A model generated the notes under the pieces. The model was not told where the DNA came from. It was given only the letters and a program-made list of their open reading frames with translations, and did no database searches. Made by a program: the position numbers and the translations under genes. From positions 22,873 to 86,872 of the forward strand of contig JAFBAL010000005.1 of assembly GCA_019247845.1 (NCBI GenBank): 64,000 nt of DNA. The letters run 5' to 3'. Of this stretch, positions 33,021-45,187 are shown piece after piece. How positions within the stretch are numbered: position 1 is the first letter of the stretch; every line of letters begins with the position of its first letter. The stretch comes from Alphaproteobacteria bacterium. Its GTDB lineage: Bacteria; Pseudomonadota; Alphaproteobacteria; Micropepsales; Micropepsaceae.

Positions 33021-34698
33021 TGACGCTCAACGGCTGGCTTCAGATCGCGCTGTTCTTCGTCCTGCTGCTGCTGACGGTGAAGCCGCTAGGCCGCTACATG
33101 ACCGACGTGTTCGAAGGCAAAATCAGGTTCCTCCTGCCCGTCGAGCGCGCGATATACGGGGTCTGCGGCGTAAGCGAGGACGACGAGCAAAGCTGGATCG
33201 GCTATGGCGTCGGCATGCTGCTGTTCAGTCTCGCGGGGTTTCTCTCGCTCTACGCGCTGATGCGGCTTCAGGCGAGCCTGCCGTTCAACCCGCAGCATTT
33301 CCCGGCGGTGGGCGAGCATTTGTCCTTCAACACCGCGATGAGCTTCGTCACCAACACCAACTGGCAGTCCTATGTGCCCGAGACGACGATGAGCTATCTG
33401 GTGCAGATGGCCGGGCTCACCGTACACAATTTCGTCTCGGCCGCGACCGGCATCGCGCTGGCGGTGGCGCTGATCCGCGGCTTCGCGCGGCGCTCGGCCC
33501 AGACCATCGGCAATTTCTGGGTCGATCTCACCCGTTGCACGCTCTACGTCCTGCTGCCGATCTCCATTGTGGTCGGACTGTTCTTCGTCTGGCAGGGCGT
33601 GCCGCAGAATTTGAGCGCTTATGTCGACGCGACGACACTCGAAGGCGCCAAGCAGAGCATCGGCATGGGTCCTGTCGCCTCGCAGGAAGCGATAAAGATG
33701 CTCGGCACCAACGGCGGCGGCTTCTTCAATGCCAACTCGGCGCATCCGTTCGAGAACCCGAACGCGCTCACCAACCTCGTGCAAATGCTCTTGATCTTCT
33801 CGCTCGGCGCGGCGCTGACCAATGTCTTCGGCCGGATGGTCGGCGACCAGCGCCAAGGCTGGGCGATCTTCGCCGTGATGGCAGTGCTGTTCCTCGCGGG
33901 GACGGCCGCGATCTATTGGGCGGAGGCGGCGGGCAATCCCGCCTTCGACCTCGCGGGCGGCAACATGGAAGGCAAGGAGGTGCGCTTCGGAATAGCGGGA
34001 TCCGCGCTCTTCGCAGCCATCACGACGGATGCGTCCTGCGGCGCCGTGAACGCCATGCATGACAGCTTCACGCCGCTCGGCGGCATGATCCCGATGCTGA
34101 ACATCCAGCTCGGCGAGATCATCTTCGGCGGCGTCGGCTCGGGCCTCTACGGCATGCTGCTGTTCGCCATCGTCGCCGTGTTCGTCGCGGGGTTGATGGT
34201 CGGGCGCACGCCCGAATATCTCGGCAAGAAGATCGAGGCGCGCGAGGTCAAGATGGCGATGCTCGCGATCTTGATCCTGCCGCTGTCGATCCTGGGCTTC
34301 ACGGCGCTGGCGACGGTGCTGCCTGCCGGCCTTTCCGGGCCGCTCAATGCGGGGCCGCATGGCTTCAGCGAAATCCTCTACGCCTACACGTCCGGCACGG
34401 GCAACAACGGCAGCGCCTTCGCGGGCATCAGCGCGAACACGCTGTTCTACAACGTGACCATCGGCTTTGCGATGCTGACCGGCCGCTTCCTGATGATCGT
34501 GCCGATGCTCGCGGTTGCGGGCTCGCTGGCGGCGAAGAAGATCGTGCCGCCCTCGGCCGGCACTTTCCCGACGGACGGAGGGCTGTTCGTCGGCCTTCTG
34601 ATCGGCGTCATCCTGATCATTGGCGGACTTACCTTTTTCCCGGCGCTCGCGCTCGGCCCCATCGTCGAGCATTTCGCGATGCTGGCAGGAAAGCTCTC

Positions 34699-34702
<4 letters not shown>
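33020..34702 (+). CDS. kdpA: Potassium-transporting ATPase subunit A
   Basis: The 560-residue K+ channel-like subunit has ten or so helices and four selectivity-filter-like loops: [42 protein letters not shown] and [13 protein letters not shown]. It binds K+ with micromolar affinity and passes it to KdpB. Length is normal (557 in E. coli). It overlaps kdpB by 4 bp (ATGA), and kdpF precedes it with 1-nt overlap. The gene appears intact. Confidence 0.97.
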
Positions 34703-36678
<1,976 letters not shown>

Positions 36679-36685
36679 GGACGCC

Positions 36686-37261
36686 ATGCTGAAACAGCTC
36701 CGCCCCGCCTTCGTGATGATCGCGATCATGACCGTGCTCACCGGGCTCGTCTATCCGCTCGGCATGACCGGCCTCGCGCAGATGCTTTTCCCGCGTCAGG
36801 CGAACGGCAGCTTGATCGAGAAGGACGACAGGGTCATCGGCTCGGAGTTGATCGGCCAGAACTTTACCAGCGCCAAGTATTTCCACGGCCGCCCCTCCGC
36901 CGCCGGCAACGGCTATGACGCGGCCAACTCGTCCGGCTCCAATCTGGGTCCGACGAGCAAGAAGCTCATCGACCGCGTCGCCGCCGACACGGCAAAGCTG
37001 CACGCCGAGAACCCGAGCGCGCCAATCCCTATCGACCTGGTCACGACCTCGGCCAGCGGGCTCGATCCCGACATCGCGCCCGAGGCTGCCTACTTCCAGG
37101 TCCCGCGGGTCGCCAAGGCGCGGCGTGTCCCGGATGCGACGGTCCGCGAGCTGGTGGCTGCTCAGGTCGAAGGCCGCGCGTTCGGCATCCTCGGCGAGCC
37201 GCGCGTCAACGTGCTCAAGCTCAATCTTGCGCTGGATGGTGCTACATTGCCCGCGCGATGA
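36686..37261 (+). CDS. kdpC: Potassium-transporting ATPase subunit C
   Basis: The 191-residue subunit has one N-terminal helix ([21 protein letters not shown]) and a periplasmic domain with the KdpC segments [29 protein letters not shown] and LNLALDG near the end. It is an assembly or catalytic chaperone that raises affinity for ATP. Its stop overlaps the kdpD start by 4 bp (ATGA), so transporter and sensor are coupled. Confidence 0.96.
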   Translation: MLKQLRPAFVMIAIMTVLTGLVYPLGMTGLAQMLFPRQANGSLIEKDDRVIGSELIGQNFTSAKYFHGRPSAAGNGYDAANSSGSNLGPTSKKLIDRVAADTAKLHAENPSAPIPIDLVTTSASGLDPDIAPEAAYFQVPRVAKARRVPDATVRELVAAQVEGRAFGILGEPRVNVLKLNLALDGATLPAR

Positions 37262-39933
37262 TGGACGCACGACCTTCGCCGGAAGCGCTTCTGAAACAGG
37301 CCGAGCGAGAGAGCCGCGGCAAGCTCAAGATATTCCTGGGCGCGGCGCCGGGCGTCGGCAAGACGTTCGAAATGCTGTCCCAGGCGCGCCGCCGCCGTCT
37401 CGACGGCGTCGACGTCGCCATCGGCGTGGTCGAGACGCATGGCCGCATCGAGACCGATGCGCTGACCAAGGGCTTCGACGTCATTCCCAAGAAGCGTTCT
37501 CTCTACAAGGGGCGCGTCGTCGCCGAAATGGACCTCGACGCCATCTTGACGCGTCGGCCGGGGCTCGTGCTCGTCGACGAGCTCGCCCACACCAACGCCG
37601 AAGGCAGCCGCCATCCCAAGCGCTACCAGGACGTCGAGGAGCTGCTCGCGGCGGGCGTCGACGTCTACACCACGGTCAACATCCAGCACATCGAGAGCCT
37701 GAACGACGTCATCGCGCAGATCACCCGCATCCATGTGCGCGAGACCGTGCCGGACGAAATCCTCGACAGGGCGTCCGAGATCGAGCTCGTCGACACCACG
37801 CCCGACGACCTGCTCGAACGGCTGCGCGCGGGCAAGATCTACGTCAAGGCGACGGCGGAGCGCGCGCTCAAGCATTTCTTCGCGCCGGGCAATCTGAACG
37901 CGCTGCGCGAGCTGGCGCTCCGGCGCACGGCGCTGCGTGTCGACCGCGACGTCGGCGAATATACCCAGGCGCGCGCCATCGGCGGACCGGCCGGCGAGCG
38001 CATCCTGGTCTGTGTCAACGAGCATCCGTCCTCGCCGGAACTGGTGCGCCGCGCCAAGCGCATCGCCGACAATTTCAAGGCGCCGTGGATCGCGCTTTAT
38101 ATCGAGGGACCGCGGCACCTCGCGCTCACCGAGCCCGAGAAGGACCGTGTCGCCGGCGCCCTGCGCCTGGCGCAGCGGCTGGGGGCGGAGACGGTAACCG
38201 TGCCGGGCCGCGGCATCGCGCAAACCGTCCTCGACCACGCGCGCAAGACCAACGTCACCCAGATCGTCATCGGCAAGTCGGCGCGCTCGCGCTGGTTCGA
38301 GCTGGTCAACGGCTCGGTGGTACGCGAGCTGATGCGCGACAGCGGCGCGATCAGCATCACGGCCGTGATGGCGCAGGGCGATGCGGCGCGCTCCACCCCG
38401 GCTGCGATCTCCGCCGGCGGCGACCGGATTCCCTGGCAGAGCTATGCGTGGAGCCTGCTCGGCATCGCGGTCACAATCGGCGTCGCCTGGGCTGCCAATG
38501 CGGTGCTCGATCTGGCCGCCGGCAGCATCGCGATGTTCTTTCTGGTTCCGGTGCTGCTCAGCGCGGTGTCGTTCGGCCTCAGGCCCGCGCTGCTCACCGC
38601 CTTCGCCAGCGTCATGGCGTACAATTTCTTCTTCCTGCCTCCGGTCTACACCTTCACCATCGCCGACCCGAACAACTGGCTTTCGTTCTCCGTGCTGCTG
38701 CTGGTGGCGGTGACCGCCGCCAACCTCGCCGCCCGCGTTCGCGCCCAAGCGAACCTCGCAGCCCAGCGCGCGGCGGTGGCGGGGGAGCTCTATCAGTTCA
38801 CCGGCAAGCTCGCGGCTATCGCGCGGCTGGACGACATCCTGTGGGCGGCCGCGTTTCAGATCGCCTCTATGCTCAAGTCGAACGTGGTCATCCTGCTGCC
38901 GGACGCGAAGGGACGGCTGGAAATCCGAATCGGCTATCCGCCCGAGGACGAGCTCGACGCCCAGGACCTCGCTGCCGCCATGTGGTCGTGGGAGAAGCGC
39001 GCGCCCGCGGGCCGCAACGCCGAGACCTTGCCGGGCGCCAAGCGGCTGTTCCTGCCGATGCGCACCGGCGAGGGCGTGGTCGGCGTCATCGGGCTCCTGG
39101 CCCACGATGCGCGGCCTTACGCACCCGACGACAAGCGGCTTCTCGATTCGCTGGTCGATCAGACCGCGCTCGCCGTCGAGCGTTCTTTGCTTTCCGAACG
39201 TGTTCACGAAGCACAGGTGCGTGCCGAGGCCGACAAGCTGCGCGTGGCGATGCTGAGCTCGCTGAGCCACGATCTGCGCACGCCCCTCGCCTCGATCCTG
39301 GGTGCCGCCACCTCGCTGATTTCGGGCAAAACGCTCTACGGCGTGAAGGAGACCGACGAGCTCCTCGCCACGATCCGCGACGAAGCCGAACGGCTGGACC
39401 GCTTTGTGGGAAACCTGCTCGACATGTCGCGCCTGGAAGCTGGCGTGCTCGGCGTCAAACCGGAGACAGTCTCCGCCCGCGAAATGGTCGATGCGGCGCT
39501 GAAGCGATTGGGCCGCAGGCTTTCCACGCACCGCGTCGCGGTGGAGGTGCCGGACGATTTGCCGCTCGTCGCGGTCGATCCGCTGCTCCTGGAGCAGGCA
39601 TTGGTGAACGTGCTCGACAACGCCGGGAAATATGCACCTGAGGGCAGCACCATCCGGATCGTGGGAATGGCGCACGGACCGAACGTCCTGCTTTGCATCG
39701 AGGACGAAGGGCCGGGCATTGCGGAGGAGGAACTGCCGCACATCTTCGACAAATTCTATCGCGCCAAAGCCGCGGACCGCCGTGTCGCCGGCACCGGGCT
39801 CGGCCTTGCCGTCGCGCGCGGGTTCGTGGAAGCCTTCGGCGGCCGCGTCGAGGCGGCGAACCGAAGCGGCGCTCACGGCGCCGTCCTGACCCTGACACTG
39901 CCGCGCGCTGTGGAGCGCAACGATGGCCTCTAA
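37258..39933 (+). CDS. kdpD: KdpD sensor histidine kinase
   Basis: The 891-residue kinase has the full KdpD layout. The N-terminal KdpD domain carries Walker A-like [13 protein letters not shown] and VDELAHTN. A universal-stress-type domain follows ([20 protein letters not shown]), then four helices near residues 400-500, a GAF-like region and a kinase core. The core has His671 in [14 protein letters not shown]-box [30 protein letters not shown] and GTGLGLAV. It senses low K+ or ionic stress and phosphorylates KdpE. It overlaps kdpE by 11 bp and looks intact. Confidence 0.96.
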   Translation: MMDARPSPEALLKQAERESRGKLKIFLGAAPGVGKTFEMLSQARRRRLDGVDVAIGVVETHGRIETDALTKGFDVIPKKRSLYKGRVVAEMDLDAILTRRPGLVLVDELAHTNAEGSRHPKRYQDVEELLAAGVDVYTTVNIQHIESLNDVIAQITRIHVRETVPDEILDRASEIELVDTTPDDLLERLRAGKIYVKATAERALKHFFAPGNLNALRELALRRTALRVDRDVGEYTQARAIGGPAGERILVCVNEHPSSPELVRRAKRIADNFKAPWIALYIEGPRHLALTEPEKDRVAGALRLAQRLGAETVTVPGRGIAQTVLDHARKTNVTQIVIGKSARSRWFELVNGSVVRELMRDSGAISITAVMAQGDAARSTPAAISAGGDRIPWQSYAWSLLGIAVTIGVAWAANAVLDLAAGSIAMFFLVPVLLSAVSFGLRPALLTAFASVMAYNFFFLPPVYTFTIADPNNWLSFSVLLLVAVTAANLAARVRAQANLAAQRAAVAGELYQFTGKLAAIARLDDILWAAAFQIASMLKSNVVILLPDAKGRLEIRIGYPPEDELDAQDLAAAMWSWEKRAPAGRNAETLPGAKRLFLPMRTGEGVVGVIGLLAHDARPYAPDDKRLLDSLVDQTALAVERSLLSERVHEAQVRAEADKLRVAMLSSLSHDLRTPLASILGAATSLISGKTLYGVKETDELLATIRDEAERLDRFVGNLLDMSRLEAGVLGVKPETVSAREMVDAALKRLGRRLSTHRVAVEVPDDLPLVAVDPLLLEQALVNVLDNAGKYAPEGSTIRIVGMAHGPNVLLCIEDEGPGIAEEELPHIFDKFYRAKAADRRVAGTGLGLAVARGFVEAFGGRVEAANRSGAHGAVLTLTLPRAVERNDGL

Positions 39934-40612
39934 GCCCAAGGTCCTTGTCGTCGACGACGAGCCGCAAATCCGGCGGCTGCTACGCACTGGGCTGCCTCCG
40001 CATGGCTATGAGGTGGTCGAGGCCGCCACCGCCGCCGAGGCCCTGAAGCTCCTGCCACGTGAGAAGCCGGACGTGCTGATCCTCGACCTCGGCCTGCCCG
40101 ACGAGGACGGCTTCGCCATCATCGGCAAGGTGCGCGCTGCTGCCCTGACGCCGATCCTGGTGCTCTCCGCCCGCAGCGACGTCGAGGGCAAGGTGCGCGC
40201 CCTGGAGCTCGGCGCCGACGATTATGTGACCAAGCCCTTCGACATGGCCGAGCTTCTAGCGCGGCTGAAGGCGGCTCTGCGGCACGGGCTTCAGAGCGCC
40301 GGCGAGCAGCCCGTGTTCCGCACGGGCCCGCTCTCGGTCGATCTCGTGCATCGCCGGGTGCGCGTCGGCGAGACCGAGGTCCACCTGTCGCCGAAGGAAT
40401 ACGATCTGCTGCGATTCCTGGTCATGCACGCCGGCAAGGTCGTGACCCACCAGCAACTGCTTCAAGAGGTCTGGGGACCGGCGCATGTCGAGGACGTCCA
40501 ATATCTGCGCGTCCTGATGCGCCAATTGCGTCAGAAGCTGGAGCCGAGCGCATCGCACGGAATGCTCGCCACCGAGCCCGGCGTGGGCTATCGGCTGCTG
40601 GTCCTGCCTTAG
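39923..40612 (+). CDS. kdpE: KdpE response regulator
   Basis: The 229-residue OmpR-type regulator has a receiver with VLVVDDEPQIRRLL, Asp55 in ILDLGLPDEDGF, and Lys in VTKPFDMAELL. A winged-helix DNA-binding domain follows (HLSPKEYDLLRFLVMHAGKVV, VEDVQYLRVLMRQLRQKLE, GVGYRLL). It activates kdp transcription when phosphorylated by KdpD. It is the last gene of the operon and converges on the broken integrase 20 bp away. Keeping the regulators on the island makes the transported system self-contained. Confidence 0.96.
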   Translation: MASKPKVLVVDDEPQIRRLLRTGLPPHGYEVVEAATAAEALKLLPREKPDVLILDLGLPDEDGFAIIGKVRAAALTPILVLSARSDVEGKVRALELGADDYVTKPFDMAELLARLKAALRHGLQSAGEQPVFRTGPLSVDLVHRRVRVGETEVHLSPKEYDLLRFLVMHAGKVVTHQQLLQEVWGPAHVEDVQYLRVLMRQLRQKLEPSASHGMLATEPGVGYRLLVLP

Positions 40613-40632
40613 CCGTGCTTCCGAGGGCGGGC

Positions 40633-41417
40633 CTAATCTCGAAAGTTAGGATTTCGACATTTGCCGAGAGCATACACAAGTTGGCTCTCTATGGCCCTCG
40701 ACACCGTGAGGAGCGCGTCGCCGTAGTCGTCTCCCAGGCTCGCGAGTCCGAGGCTCATGAGTTCGACGGCGCGATTTACCAGATTGGGCTCCGGCGCTTC
40801 CCTGCGCGCGGGAGCCTGCTGCGGGCCGGGGAACGCGATGACATCGCCGTCCTTCAATTCGCCGCGCAGGGCCGCTGCCATGCGCTCTGAGAGGCGATCT
40901 GCAGCCGCTATGAGAACCTCGTCGGGGACGCAGACATAGTGCCGGCGGTCACGCCGCCTCGCGCGTTACCGACCATGTCGTCGATGGTGGCCTCGCTGTA
41001 GCCGAGGATCGCGGCGGAGGTGGCAAAAGTGCGCCTCAGAGTTTGTGCGGGGGCATCATGCAGCCCCGCCGCGTTGAACAGCGCCGCGATGCGCTTCTTG
41101 AGGTCGGCGGGTCCATTGGCCTTCCGATTCGGGAATACCCACTCCGCCTTGTTCGGCCTCGTTAGGGTTTTGAACCAGTCCGCCGCCGCGCTTCCCATGG
41201 GCCGCATCGACCGGCCCGTCTTGGTCTTTTCGAGGCGGAAGCACTTGGCGCCGAAATCGGGCTCGCACCGACGCAGGCCGCTGGCCTCACTGCGCCGCAT
41301 CCCTGTAAGCGCTATGAGCCGCACCGCGGCCGTAGCCTCGGGCTGGGCATGTTCCTGCTCGTCGAATACGCGCCCAAGCGCTGCCAGCTCGATCGTGGAC
41401 AGCACGCGCTCTTTGCT
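40633..41417 (-). pseudogene. Tyrosine recombinase remnant of the tRNA-Val island
   Basis: The catalytic half is recognisable: box I Arg in ALTGMRRSEASGLR, the beta-hairpin Lys in EKTKTGRSMRP, and TLRRTFATSAAILGYSEATIDDM. One base appears deleted near 40950: after GGVTA the frame runs to a stop at 40908, while the shifted frame reads RHYVCVPDEVLIAAADRL and continues to 40633. The lost HY contains the catalytic tyrosine. The box II His is Gln (AQTLRR) and the third-box His is Asn (VGNARGG). The N-terminal core-binding domain is not seen as one frame. It lies 190 bp from the right att copy. Confidence 0.82.
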
Positions 41418-41607
41418 GTGCCCGCGCCGCCCGTCACCACGGCTTTACCGCGCGCCTTGGTTTTGGAAGCAGAAGAAGGAATGCTCGGCCCTTCATCGGC
41501 TCCCGACAGGAAACGGGGGTAATGCACCAGTGCACTGAAAACAATGGCGTTTCAACGCCGGGGCGATCACTGAAGAACTTGAGCAAACACGGAATAGCTC
41601 GCCACGC

Positions 41608-41657
41608 CTACCTTGACATGGTAGGGGTCACAGGTTCAATCCCTGTCGCGCCCACCA
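41608..41657. repeat. Right attachment repeat (tRNA-Val 3' half copy)
   Basis: This is an identical 50-bp copy of 31125-31174. The acceptor and D-arm 5' half of the tRNA is absent here, so it is not a gene. Between it and the recombinase remnant (41418-41607) I see nothing but possible N-terminal recombinase debris. The 252 bp that follow to 41909 hold no recognisable gene. Confidence 0.92.
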
Positions 41658-41909
41658 GTCTTCGCTGCGCAGCGGCGGAGACTGCCACGGCGTAGCTCTT
41701 AAGCGAGCGAAGCCGGGCCTCGGACCGCGCAGTTTCGCCTTGGCAAGCCGTTCTTCGCGTCGCTCCACCGGATCGCGCACCATCGGCACGACGTTGATGC
41801 GCGATCGAGCGCCCAGTGCCTGGACGACTCGCATGCCTGGACAATTCGCCTGCCGAGACAATCGGATGCAGCCATGGCACAGTTGGCGCTCCCTCCTTCG
41901 GACACACCC

Positions 41910-42869
41910 ATGACCGCCCTATCCATCCGCCCCATCGCGCTCGACGAGATCGAGGCCGCGCGCCATCGCATCGCCGCGACCACCATCCGCACGCCGCTGG
42001 TCAAGCTTCAGTTGGGAGCGGGCTTTCCCGATGTCCGCCTCAAGCTCGAGAACCTGCAGCCGATCAATGCCTACAAGCTGCGCGGTGCCGCGAACGCGGT
42101 GGCGCTGCTTTCCGACGCCGACCGCGCCAAGGGCGTGTGGACGATCAGCGCCGGCAATGCGGGGCAGGGCGTCGCTTATGCCGCGCGCGCCGCGGGCGTG
42201 CCGTGCACCGTCGTCGTCATCGGCAGCGCGCCGCAGGCCAAGCTCGACCGCATGAAGGCACTCGGCGCGCGGCTGGTGCCCGTTTCCTACGACGTCGCGT
42301 GGAAGGCGTTGGAGGACCGCGCCTATCCGGGCGTCGAAGGCACTTTCGTGCATCCCTTCGACGATCACGACTTCATCGCCGGCCACGGCTCGATCGGGCT
42401 CGAGATCCTGGAGGACGAGCCGAACACCAAGGCGGTGATCTGCGGCATCGGCGGCGGCGGACTGCTCGCGGGCGTGGCCAGCGCCGTCAAGGCCAAGGCG
42501 CCGCAGGTGAAGATGTTCGGCGTCGAGCCCGAGACCGCCGCGCCCGCGGCCCAGGCGCACCGTACGGGCGCGCCCGGGCCCTACAAGGACTGGCAGCCAA
42601 GCTTCGTCGACGGCGCCGGCGGGCAGAGCATGTTCCCGCGCATGTGGGACCGCATCCGTCCGATCACGGACGACTTCTTCGTGGTCAGCCTCGACGAGAC
42701 CAGGGCGGCGATGAAGGTGCTGGCCGAGAAGGCGCGCGTCATCGCCGAGGGCGCCGGCGCGCTCTCGGTCGCCGCGGCGATCAAAGGGCTGGCCGGCGAC
42801 GGCCCGGTCGTCGCGGTGGTGTCGGGCGGGAACATCGACCTGAAGAAGTTCTGCGAGCTGGTGAGCTGA
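41910..42869 (+). CDS. Threonine/serine dehydratase-like PLP enzyme
   Basis: The 319-residue fold-type II PLP enzyme has the lysine in INAYKLRGAANAV (Lys56; most threonine dehydratases read SFKIRGA), the Asn loop ISAGNAGQGVAYAA, the glycine loop CGIGGGGLLAG for the phosphate and the closing VVAVVSGGNID. It probably deaminates a hydroxy amino acid. The NAYK motif instead of SFK is also found in hydroxyectoine utilisation and racemase-like relatives, so the substrate is open. The first in-frame ATG is at 41874; ATG 41910 matches the usual N-terminus better, and neither has a strong SD. Confidence 0.82.
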   Translation: MTALSIRPIALDEIEAARHRIAATTIRTPLVKLQLGAGFPDVRLKLENLQPINAYKLRGAANAVALLSDADRAKGVWTISAGNAGQGVAYAARAAGVPCTVVVIGSAPQAKLDRMKALGARLVPVSYDVAWKALEDRAYPGVEGTFVHPFDDHDFIAGHGSIGLEILEDEPNTKAVICGIGGGGLLAGVASAVKAKAPQVKMFGVEPETAAPAAQAHRTGAPGPYKDWQPSFVDGAGGQSMFPRMWDRIRPITDDFFVVSLDETRAAMKVLAEKARVIAEGAGALSVAAAIKGLAGDGPVVAVVSGGNIDLKKFCELVS

Positions 42870-42870
42870 G

Positions 42871-43236
42871 ATGCGCGCGCCGACGGCTCTGGTTGCGCTT
42901 TTCCTGTCGGCGGGTCTCGCAATGGCGGGTTGCCCCAAGAAGGAGGGCATGATCGAGGGACCCGTCGTGCCGACGAAGCAGGCGGCAAAGGAGATCTATA
43001 TCGCGATCGCCAAGGCGCGCGAGCCGAAGGCCTGGCGCAAGCAGCCCGACATCTTCGTCCTCGACGAAGGCGCGACATGGGGTGTCGGCCAGGACTCGCC
43101 GGTGCCGCCGGTCAAGACCTGGAAGAACGCGCAGGGCAAGGTCATGGAGACCATCACCGTCTCCACCGGCGGTGGCGGTCTGGAGATGGAGATCGACAAG
43201 TGCACCGGCGCCGTCGCGATGCACTACGCGCGCTGA
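42871..43236 (+). CDS. Small exported protein, possibly NTF2-like immunity/YbbC fold
   Basis: This 121-residue protein has a signal-like start (MRAPTALVALFLSAGLAMAGC); the Cys could be a weak lipobox (Met at -3). The mature part contains AAKEIYIAIAKAREP, a central ATWGVGQDSPVP and a final GGGLEMEIDKCTGAVAMHYAR. The order (an IA helix, a W.V strand and a GG....IDK..G strand) resembles NTF2-fold YbbC/YhhH-type proteins. That is a tentative fold guess. It follows the dehydratase by 1 bp and is probably co-transcribed. Confidence 0.65.
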   Translation: MRAPTALVALFLSAGLAMAGCPKKEGMIEGPVVPTKQAAKEIYIAIAKAREPKAWRKQPDIFVLDEGATWGVGQDSPVPPVKTWKNAQGKVMETITVSTGGGGLEMEIDKCTGAVAMHYAR

Positions 43237-43239
43237 GGC

Positions 43240-43977
43240 TCAGGCATTCCGCGCCATCAGCCCGCCGTCGACGGGGATCGTCGCGCCGGTGATGTAGGAC
43301 GCGGCCGGCAGGCACAGGCTCAAGGTCATGTGCGCGACCTCCTCGGGCCGGCCATAGCGGCCGAGCGCGGTGCGGCGCTTTGCGAACATCTCCTTGTGCT
43401 CGTCGCTGATCGCGGCGGTCATCGCGGTCGCGATCGGGCCCGGGCAGATGCAGTTGACCGTGATGCCTTCGCGGCCGAGCTCGACGGCGAGGGCGCGGGT
43501 CAGGCCCGTCACGCCCGCTTTCGCCGCGGCATAGGGACTGTCGCGCGCGGTCGCGCCCAACGCCTCGGTCGAGGCGATGTTGACGATGCGCGGGTGCGGC
43601 GCCTTGCGCAGGTACGGCAGCGCCGCGCGGATCACGCGCTGTTGGGCGGTCAGAAGAACCGACAGCGCGCGCCCCCAAACCTCGTCGTAGTTTTCGGAAT
43701 CGATGGCGGAGAAGGCCGAGATGCCGGCGTTGTTCACCACGACGTCGAGGCGCTGGAACGTCTTGGCGATGTCGAAGACCGTGCGCACCACCTCTGCCGG
43801 ATCGCCGACGTCCATCTTCCAGCCGCGGGTGCCGATGCCTTCGGGCGCGATGAGGTCGGTCGCCGCCACGATGGCACCTTCCGCCGCGAAAACTTCGGCC
43901 GTGGCGCGGCCCATGCCGCTGGCGGCGCCGGTGATCAGCACGACCGAACCTTGTATCGAGCGCAGCGCAGAGGCCAT
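43240..43977 (-). CDS. SDR-family oxidoreductase
   Basis: The 245-residue classical SDR shows the NAD(P) loop ITGAASGMGRATA, an Asp after strand 2 (AATDLIAPE) favouring NAD, the VVNNAGIS motif, the catalytic Ser (IVNIASTEALG) with YAAAKAG (Tyr and Lys), and the PG motif CICPGPIATAM. ATG 43977 is used, with GGGGAG as SD; an upstream ATG at 43989 would overlap the P450 start. It is divergent from a P450 gene with only 10 bp between starts. The substrate is unknown; alcohol or hydroxysteroid-like compounds are usual. Confidence 0.88.
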   Translation of the reverse strand: MASALRSIQGSVVLITGAASGMGRATAEVFAAEGAIVAATDLIAPEGIGTRGWKMDVGDPAEVVRTVFDIAKTFQRLDVVVNNAGISAFSAIDSENYDEVWGRALSVLLTAQQRVIRAALPYLRKAPHPRIVNIASTEALGATARDSPYAAAKAGVTGLTRALAVELGREGITVNCICPGPIATAMTAAISDEHKEMFAKRRTALGRYGRPEEVAHMTLSLCLPAASYITGATIPVDGGLMARNA

Positions 43978-43987
43978 GATGCTCCCC

Positions 43988-45187
43988 ATGAAGATCGATC
44001 TTCTGTCGCCGTCGAGCTTCGCAAGCGGCCACCCGTTCGCGCAATACCGCTGGCTGCGCGAGAACGCCCCCGTCTTCTGGCACGAGGAGCCGGACGGAAA
44101 AGGTTTCTGGGCGGTGACCCGCTTCAAGGAGGTGTGGGAGGTCGACCGCGACTTCCAGAACTTCTCCTCGGAGCCCACGATCATGATCGCCGATCCGGCG
44201 GCCGAGGCGGCGAACGCCTTCGGCGGCTACAAGATGATGCTGATGATGGATCCGCCGCAGCACACGGCGTATCGCAAGCTCATCCGGGGCGAGTTCACGG
44301 CGCCGCTGACGGCGGGCCGCGTGCCGCGCATGAACGCGCTGGCCAGGCAGATCGTCGACGCAGTGATCGCGGATGGCGCGTGCGATTTCGTCGAGCGCGT
44401 CGCCGGCGAGATGCCGTCCTACGTGATCGCCGAGCTGCTCGGCATCCCGCTCGACGACGGGCGCGAGCTCTACAAGCTCACCGAAGCGATCCACACCGCG
44501 CCCGAAGCGCAGGAGGCCGGCGCCGGCGCGATGGCGGTGTTCAAGATGTTCGAATACGGCCGCAAGGTGATCGACGAGAAGCGCGCCCGGCCGGGCGAGG
44601 ACCTCGCGACCAGGCTGCTCCAGGCCGAGGTCGACGGCAAGCGGCTCGAGGACATCGAGTTCCTGCTGTTCTTCCTCCTGCTCGTCGATGCCGGCGGCGA
44701 CACCACGCGCAACCTGCTGTCGTCGGGATTGATCGCGCTGCTCTCGAACCCGGATCAACTGGCGTGGCTGATGGCGGACCTGCCCGGCCGCGTCGCGTCG
44801 GCGCGCGAGGAGCTGCTACGCTACACCACGCCGGTCGTCTATATGCGCCGCACGGCGAAGCACGACGTCGTGCTCGGCGGCGAGCAGATCCGCGCCGGCG
44901 ACAAGGTCGTGATGTATTTCGGCTCGGCCAATCGCGACCCCGCCAAATTCGAGAGGCCCGACGCGCTCGACCTGTCGCGGACGCCCAACGAGCACATCGC
45001 CTTCGGCACCGGCCCGCACGGCTGCCTCGGCCAGCACATCGCGCGCATCGAGATCGACGCGATCCTGATCGAGGTGCTCTCCCGCATGAAGGACATCGAG
45101 ATCATGGGCCGGCCTGAATGGCTCGCCTCCAACTTCATCTCGGGCCCGAAGCACCTGAACGTGCGGTTCCGGGCCGCCGGCGTTTAG
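43988..45187 (+). CDS. Cytochrome P450
   Basis: This 399-residue soluble class I P450 carries the I-helix oxygen-binding DAGGDTTRN, EELLR (ExxR), the MMDPPQHTAYRKL segment and the heme loop FGTGPHGCLGQ with axial Cys346. It needs a ferredoxin and reductase, which are not in this window. The size and GPHGCLG loop are typical of bacterial CYPs of the terpene or sterol type, but no substrate can be assigned. The start stands 10 bp from the divergent SDR start. The 3' end overlaps the convergent GLUG-repeat gene by 53 bp. Confidence 0.93.
   Translation: MKIDLLSPSSFASGHPFAQYRWLRENAPVFWHEEPDGKGFWAVTRFKEVWEVDRDFQNFSSEPTIMIADPAAEAANAFGGYKMMLMMDPPQHTAYRKLIRGEFTAPLTAGRVPRMNALARQIVDAVIADGACDFVERVAGEMPSYVIAELLGIPLDDGRELYKLTEAIHTAPEAQEAGAGAMAVFKMFEYGRKVIDEKRARPGEDLATRLLQAEVDGKRLEDIEFLLFFLLLVDAGGDTTRNLLSSGLIALLSNPDQLAWLMADLPGRVASAREELLRYTTPVVYMRRTAKHDVVLGGEQIRAGDKVVMYFGSANRDPAKFERPDALDLSRTPNEHIAFGTGPHGCLGQHIARIEIDAILIEVLSRMKDIEIMGRPEWLASNFISGPKHLNVRFRAAGV

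Noticed and set aside
37162..39987. 941-codon minus-strand open frame opposite kdpD and other antisense frames of 400-600 codons (for example 8071-9708, 9931-11823, 33086-34672)
   Set aside because: These are high-GC shadows of clear genes; they have Arg/His-rich low-complexity translations and no domains.
41608..41657. Second tRNA-Val gene
   Set aside because: Only the 3' half is present; acceptor 5' strand and D-arm are missing, so it is an att remnant.
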